A stretch of 64,000 nucleotides of DNA, taken from Siphonodentalium dalli. Lineage: Eukaryota > Mollusca > Scaphopoda > Gadilida > Siphonodentaliidae. Position numbers and translations under genes: made by a program. The stretch is taken from positions 7,644,036 to 7,708,035 of the forward strand of contig CP136069.1 of the NCBI GenBank assembly GCA_032622095.1, in the 5' to 3' direction. Positions 59,419 through 64,000 of the stretch are shown piece by piece. The notes beneath the pieces were generated by a model. It saw only the letters and a list, made by a program, of their open reading frames with translations, ran no database searches and was not told the origin of the DNA. The number at the start of each line of letters is the position of its first letter. Position 1 is the first letter of the stretch.

Positions 59419-60000
59419 ACCGTAAATTTTGGTGTATTAGTCGCATGCGTGTATAAGACGCAGTGACGCACCCCCATTTTTCAACCCCAAATCCTGCCCT
59501 TTGTGAAATACCTTTGTATAAGACGCACCCATTTACTTAATTTTTAGATGCTGGAATTTCAGAAAACTGAAAACTGGTAAGTATTGAGAGCAAGTATTCA
59601 CATTTGGGAGGAGAAGAAATGGAGAAAGTTATTTACATTAGAATGATTTATTTAAACACAATTAAACACACAATATAACATAACAATTCATAGCACAGCA
59701 CAATTTATCAAAACGAACGACATTTGCAACAGACAAACAATAAAAATATGGAATGGGAACTGAATGATTTAATACACGGAATGTACAAAACGGACATTTC
59801 AACAACAATAACATTCATTCACTTTCGTCGTTATCAATAAACAATTTAAACCACTCAGCATCTGACAAAGCATCATCATACACTTCTACATACAAACTTT
59901 CTATGAACACATCATCCTCACATTCATCCTCACATTCATCTACAACTTTCGCACTTTCACCTTTCTTACAAACAACATCGCTGAATAGCACATCAGTAGG
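59419..60000 (-). mobile_element. 3' end of a DNA transposon (GTGTATAAGACGC family)
   Basis: The terminus TACCGTAAATTTTGGTGTAT is followed by two GTGTATAAGACGCA motifs and CACCCCCATTTTTCAACC, a terminal pattern I know from widespread animal DNA transposons. A minus-strand open frame ending at 59815 lies inside it. The opposite terminus was not found. Confidence 0.45.
59815..60000 (-). pseudogene. Transposase-like acidic C-terminal remnant
   Basis: On the minus strand 61 codons and a TGA are open. After an AG at 60002-60003, which may be a splice acceptor, the product reads PTDVLFSDVVCKKGE, then DECEDECEDDVFIESLYVEV, then DALSDAEWFKLFIDNDESE and stop. An acidic tail with a W-F motif just before the stop, at the edge of a DNA transposon, fits the C-terminus of a pogo/Tigger-type transposase. 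The catalytic domain is not in the window and the family assignment is tentative. Confidence 0.35.
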
Positions 60001-60280
60001 CTATTCAGGATTTCCGGAATATTTGTTTTATAATTTATATTTCATCATTCAACAAGATTATATACACTAGCACCATGTTGACAATATGTTTACAATCATA
60101 TATAGGCAAATATAAAATGTTCTGAGCCCCGGAAATAAACAAGCAGTCACCGACTTCTGTATCCCCCGCCTGGGTGCATGAGTAAAGTTGGGGATGGGCA
60201 TTTTCAAAATATGCTAAAAAATAATTGAAATAAGTTAATATTTGTTTGAGATCAGCTTAAAATTAAAATTGCAACACTTT

Positions 60281-60680
60281 ACATTACAATCAAACGGTCG
60301 TAACTCTGGTAACAATGTACATGTATGACTGGGCCCAGTTTGCGAACTCATTTCAGAAACTCCTCTGACTTGTGAACTCATGTTCCAAAAATCTGTCAAA
60401 TCCGTTAATAATTGTTCGAAATAAACTCCAGACAACTTTTCCAAAACATTACAATCAAAGGGTCATAACTGTAGTGAAAATGTCTGGCCTTGCCTAGTTT
60501 GCGAACTCGTTTAAGATATTCCCCTTGTGAACTCATACCAAAAAAACTTTGAAATCCATTGACAATTGTTCGATATAACAACCGGACAACTTTTTCGGGA
60601 TGGCTAGACTGACGGACTGACATGTGGATCAAAGGAACCCATTGCTAAATTCCCCGCCAATCTTTTTCAGGCGGGGATAA
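60281..60680 (+). repeat. Two diverged tandem repeat copies with terminal hairpin
   Basis: CATTACAATCAAA, AGTTTGCGAACTC, TTGTGAACTCAT and AATTGTTCGA recur in order in about 60281-60446 and 60447-60600. GACTGACGGACTGACATG and a hairpin CCCCGCC...GGCGGGG (about 60651-60675) follow. Same general class as 56045-56375. Confidence 0.55.
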
Positions 60681-60844
60681 AACTAAATGATTTAGATCAA
60701 CAACAAAATTTGAATTAACCATAATAACCCGCTGAAGAATGATTTCCTTTGCATTTTCTAAAGTGTATAATGAGGATTAGCACAAAGATATATATACATG
60801 TATGGGAATATTCCAGTTAATACTATATTTTTTTTATAAAGAGT

Positions 60845-61270
60845 GCAGTCCTTCCCAGGAGACGGGAGTGATTGCTCTCGCACCCGTACGCACTCGTAAT
60901 TTTCAAATCATGGGTGCTAAAATTCGCACCCGTCCCTCATCTCAAAATACTAATGGAGACTGTAATTGTTGGTTCAATAGTGAACTATTTTAATGTTTAT
61001 TGAGATCCTTTACCATCTCAGTACAACTATGGCATATTAAAGTGTAACTAGACATAGGTCTATTCCACAATGACTTTTTGTTTGAGAAAAACCCAACTGA
61101 CAATTATGGTATGGGTGCAATTAGTTCAGTCATGAACGTAGTGCGTATCCTTCTACAAAATCTGCGAAATGGGTCATGTTGACCTAGGGTGCAATATGAC
61201 ACCCGTCTTCTGAAGTACAGGAGCAAATAAATGTTCTCGCAGTGTTTTCCTCGTGGGAAGGACTGAGAGT
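60845..61270. repeat. Weak inverted repeat
   Basis: GCAGTCCTTCCCAGGAG near 60845 faces CTCGTGGGAAGGACTG near 61250. Between them are several CGCACCC/GGGTGC motifs. Probably a decayed foldback element. Confidence 0.35.
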
Positions 61271-61537
61271 GTGTCAGGTAAGACATCTTATCCCTCCATG
61301 GTCCCATTCATCGTATACATGTACATGTATGTATACCGATTTCTCATGTAAACATCAACTTCCAAACATGCGGGAGTAAAAATAATGCTCTTTATTTTAC
61401 CAAGAGGAAATTAAATGTGAACCATAAAACCGACTAACATCCTTTTGACTGTCAGATGACGATATCATGCATGAATATGTAACACTTGCTTTACTACATG
61501 TATCATATCATATCACACATTTCTTGTTTTGCACACA

Positions 61538-61724
61538 TACAGTAATGCTCTAAGAAATTGACTTCTTAACCACAGCAGAATTATGGGTAACTTTTCAGGA
61601 TTAAGTCGGAAATATGGCTTGTTGCCATTCATCGGAAAGCTCTGCCATATTTCCAACTAAATCCTGAAAAATTACCCATAATTCTGCTGTGGTTAAGGAG
61701 ACGATTATTTAGGGCATTACTGTA
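61538..61724. mobile_element. 187-bp foldback element
   Basis: TACAGTAATGCTCTAAGAAA at the left faces TTTAGGGCATTACTGTA at the right, and CCACAGCAGAATTATGGGTA faces TACCCATAATTCTGCTGTGG. Nearly the whole element folds into one hairpin. Confidence 0.8.
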
Positions 61725-62106
61725 AGCAGTGACATGGTAATCGCTTTGACAACATGTGAACAAGGCTCAAAAAACTAGTAAGTGGCAGTGGCTGATCAAG
61801 GTCATTGTCCGACGAAAAATAGCTTATGTCCAGCGCACTTCTGTATCTGTCAGACATTTTGTCCAATGCAAATTTTTAAACAATCTGTATCTGTTTGGGT
61901 ATGTCCAAGGAGCCATTACTGGTCAAATTGGGATATTGAAAGAAAAAATAGCTCTTTTTTAATTTCAGATCAATTCAGAGTGAATATATTTATATTGTTT
62001 GTGAATTTTCCTGGGTGGCGATTGGACGCTCACTAAAATATGCTCATCATTGACGAATAATAAGTTGATTGGAAATTTAAGTACTGTCTCTTACAGTACA
62101 TCTGAA
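61725..62106. other. Nothing recognised
   Basis: Overlapping short open frames on the + strand (61756-62036) have no recognisable domains. Confidence 0.35.
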
Positions 62107-63290
62107 CATTTGACAGGCACCATTTTGAATAGTCCAAGTCTTCTTGTACTAAAACCAGCTAAGATATTGGGATGGCGATGCTGGCGTTTAGTCCAAGACC
62201 GCCCTATATGCTCGCTTATGACACGGCTTAAGCGTTAGTGACCCGCTCAAATAAAACCACAATTATATGACATAAAATATCACAATTGCGACAATAAACG
62301 GATATTTTCCGCAGAAGACATGCTATTTTATCTGAAACCCACATCAGTTGTGAATTTAAAACGGTAATTTAATGCGAAAAGAGACATTGAAAATATCCGT
62401 TGAAAATATTCCGTAGATTTTGGACAACAACGCAAATTACGATGAATTCTCCATTGTAATCTTAATTATGTGTGTCAATAAATAAAATAATAAATAGATT
62501 AATTAAACATTGGAGATATAAATGTAATACACTAAATAAATGAACCTTAAGTTTGAAAAGTCCCACTAAAACGGAAGAACTATATTTCGAAACTGTGTGA
62601 TTCGGTTCTCCGATTATTTTATCAACACAGATGTCAAAATGCACACCACACGCATGGCAAGTCAGACACAAGAGATCTAATTTGCTCCAATTTTGACAAG
62701 TTGCTTGCGATAATTGTCAACAAAACTACCGTTCTGATCCTCCATTATGTCATTAAGTTTTTAGTGCGGGAATTGTTCTGAAAGCACATAGAAAACTGGA
62801 CTTTCGGGCGATCGGTTTTCGACATTTTTGTTCGGAAAACCCGCGCTATATATAGAAACGGAAAGTAGAATTCTCAGAACAAACAGCGGATTATGCCGAA
62901 CTTATTCGGACCACTTCGGCTTTCGGTTAAAACGTAAACAAACAGAGAAACAAATCGATGTTTATGGCAATCAACCGGAATATTCTATGTGTAATTTAAC
63001 ATTAAAGTTAGATTATTATACACCATTGTGACCATAAGATGTAAGCCTTTCCGATGTATATAGCATCATGTATTGATTTGCTAGGTAAATCGAGTAAAAT
63101 ACACCACAGATTCCCGCCACAGATCGTGGGCGTAAGTCGTGTGGTAGGATTGGTATGCAAGCGGGCTTGGACTAAACGCCAGCATCGCCATCCCAATATC
63201 TTAGCTGGTTTTAGTACAAGAAGACTTGGACTACATTTTGAAATGACCAACACCGTCCATTTAGTGCCTGTCATTTTGACCATCATTAAA
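62107..63290. mobile_element. Foldback element of about 1.18 kb
   Basis: The left arm 62107-62203 (GACAGGCACCATTTTGAA, GTCCAAGTCTTCTTGTACTA, GGCGATGCTGGCGTTTAGTC) is matched inverted by 63165-63290. About 75 bp in the middle of the arm is essentially identical. The interior (about 960 bp) has no recognisable coding sequence. Confidence 0.75.
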
Positions 63291-64000
63291 CAAAAGTTAT
63301 ATTGAACCTTGCATGTGAAATCTATAGTGTTACAGCAATAAATTTACCGTTGGACAATTTTTCTAATTTCGAGGGCTGCACTTCAAATATTCTGTTTTGA
63401 AATATGCATACACATGTACCGGTATGTGAGAGAAACTTAGAACTTCATGGGACAAAAAAATAGGTACCGGTAGAAGGCACATTTTAGGGAAAAGATGTTT
63501 CCAAAGTCACCCTCAAGTTACATGTACAATGTAGAGCTCCGCTATTGACAACACGATTCAAAATCGTCACCTCCTTGCCATATAATTATGCGACTAGTAC
63601 ATGTATTTAAAAAAAATAATGCATGTAATGGTAGAAATATTGTTGTATCTTGATGATAAGGGGACTGTCTGATCGGATTGTCAGTACCTTTAATTTCTGA
63701 AGGTTGAAAACCAGACCAATGTGAATGCCCTTGAATATTATTATTATTGCCCTGTTCACAACCGTGAAGAGTATTATTATGTTATTCACCTGCGCAGATT
63801 ATCTGACTTGGAACTCTATCAAATCTACTTAATACGTAGGACAAATATCAATGACCTCAGTCAATCATTATAAAAAACCAGTGGCACATTGTGTACAGCG
63901 GCACATTACGTACAGCGTCATTCTCTGTCTGCACTTGAATGTTTACCAATGATGTTCTATTTAATATATAGTGCCTCTAGTGTTTTGACCTATATTCTGT
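63291..64000. other. Window end, mostly unrecognised
   Basis: Only a MITE family B right-end fragment is seen (about 63665-63693, GATCGGATTGTCAGTACCTT then TAA). The rest shows no coding signal. Confidence 0.45.

Noticed and set aside
61756-62036. Two overlapping + strand ORFs
   Set aside because: Overlapping in different frames, low complexity of evidence, and flanked by foldback elements. Nothing indicates coding.
62828-63031. 67-codon + strand ORF
   Set aside because: Lies within the interior of a foldback element; no recognisable domain.

Overview
The window is metazoan nuclear DNA: split exons with GT-AG introns, AATAAA signals, AT-rich non-coding sequence and dense short transposon relics. 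The likely source is a marine lophotrochozoan, most probably a bivalve mollusc. This rests on elements resembling bivalve pearl/Helentron-derived repeats, on interspersed repeats of a kind I associate with mollusc genomes, and on frequent ACATGTA motifs. It is an inference; no rRNA or mitochondrial marker is present.

One gene can be followed with confidence. It is the 3' half of a classical short-chain dehydrogenase/reductase (SDR) on the + strand. Five coding exons (1414-1454, 2896-2965, 6849-6885, 9315-9378, 40709-40867) join in frame and give, in order, the catalytic serine segment (NISS), the YxxxK active site, the RVNTVSPG segment, the TDFHHNAGM segment and the C-terminal VTG/VDGG signature with a stop codon. 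Two polyadenylation signals follow. The N-terminal Rossmann half lies upstream of the window.

The dominant object is a minisatellite of about 29.35 kb (9371-38720) filling most of the last intron. Its 19-bp unit (and a 23-bp version carrying an extra ACAT) is a copy of the exon-intron junction of the fourth exon: 8 bases of exon plus the splice donor GTGAGT plus AGTAT. The array therefore begins inside the coding exon and repeats its 5' splice site roughly 1,400 times. Only the first donor keeps the reading frame; every later one gives a premature stop. The array has higher-order structure (copies about 4.48-4.52 kb, 2.63-2.65 kb and 3.37-3.39 kb apart). Its antisense strand is free of stops in all three frames, which creates spurious ORFs of up to 4,360 codons.

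Regions: 1-9.3 kb holds the upstream exons and introns packed with TTAA-bounded MITEs, palindromic foldback elements, a 5'-truncated non-LTR retrotransposon with an 11-bp target-site duplication and a Helentron-like repeat. 9.4-38.7 kb is the minisatellite. 38.7-40.9 kb holds degraded repeats, a foldback element just before the terminal exon, and the gene's 3' end. 41-64 kb is intergenic or intronic sequence dominated by non-autonomous DNA transposons: two hAT-type elements with 8-bp duplications, a 156-bp element with a 10-bp duplication, a 3-kb inverted repeat and several nested foldbacks. It also has one possible minus-strand exon (53015-53501) and a transposase-like C-terminal remnant (59815-60000). 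No tRNA, rRNA or CRISPR was seen.
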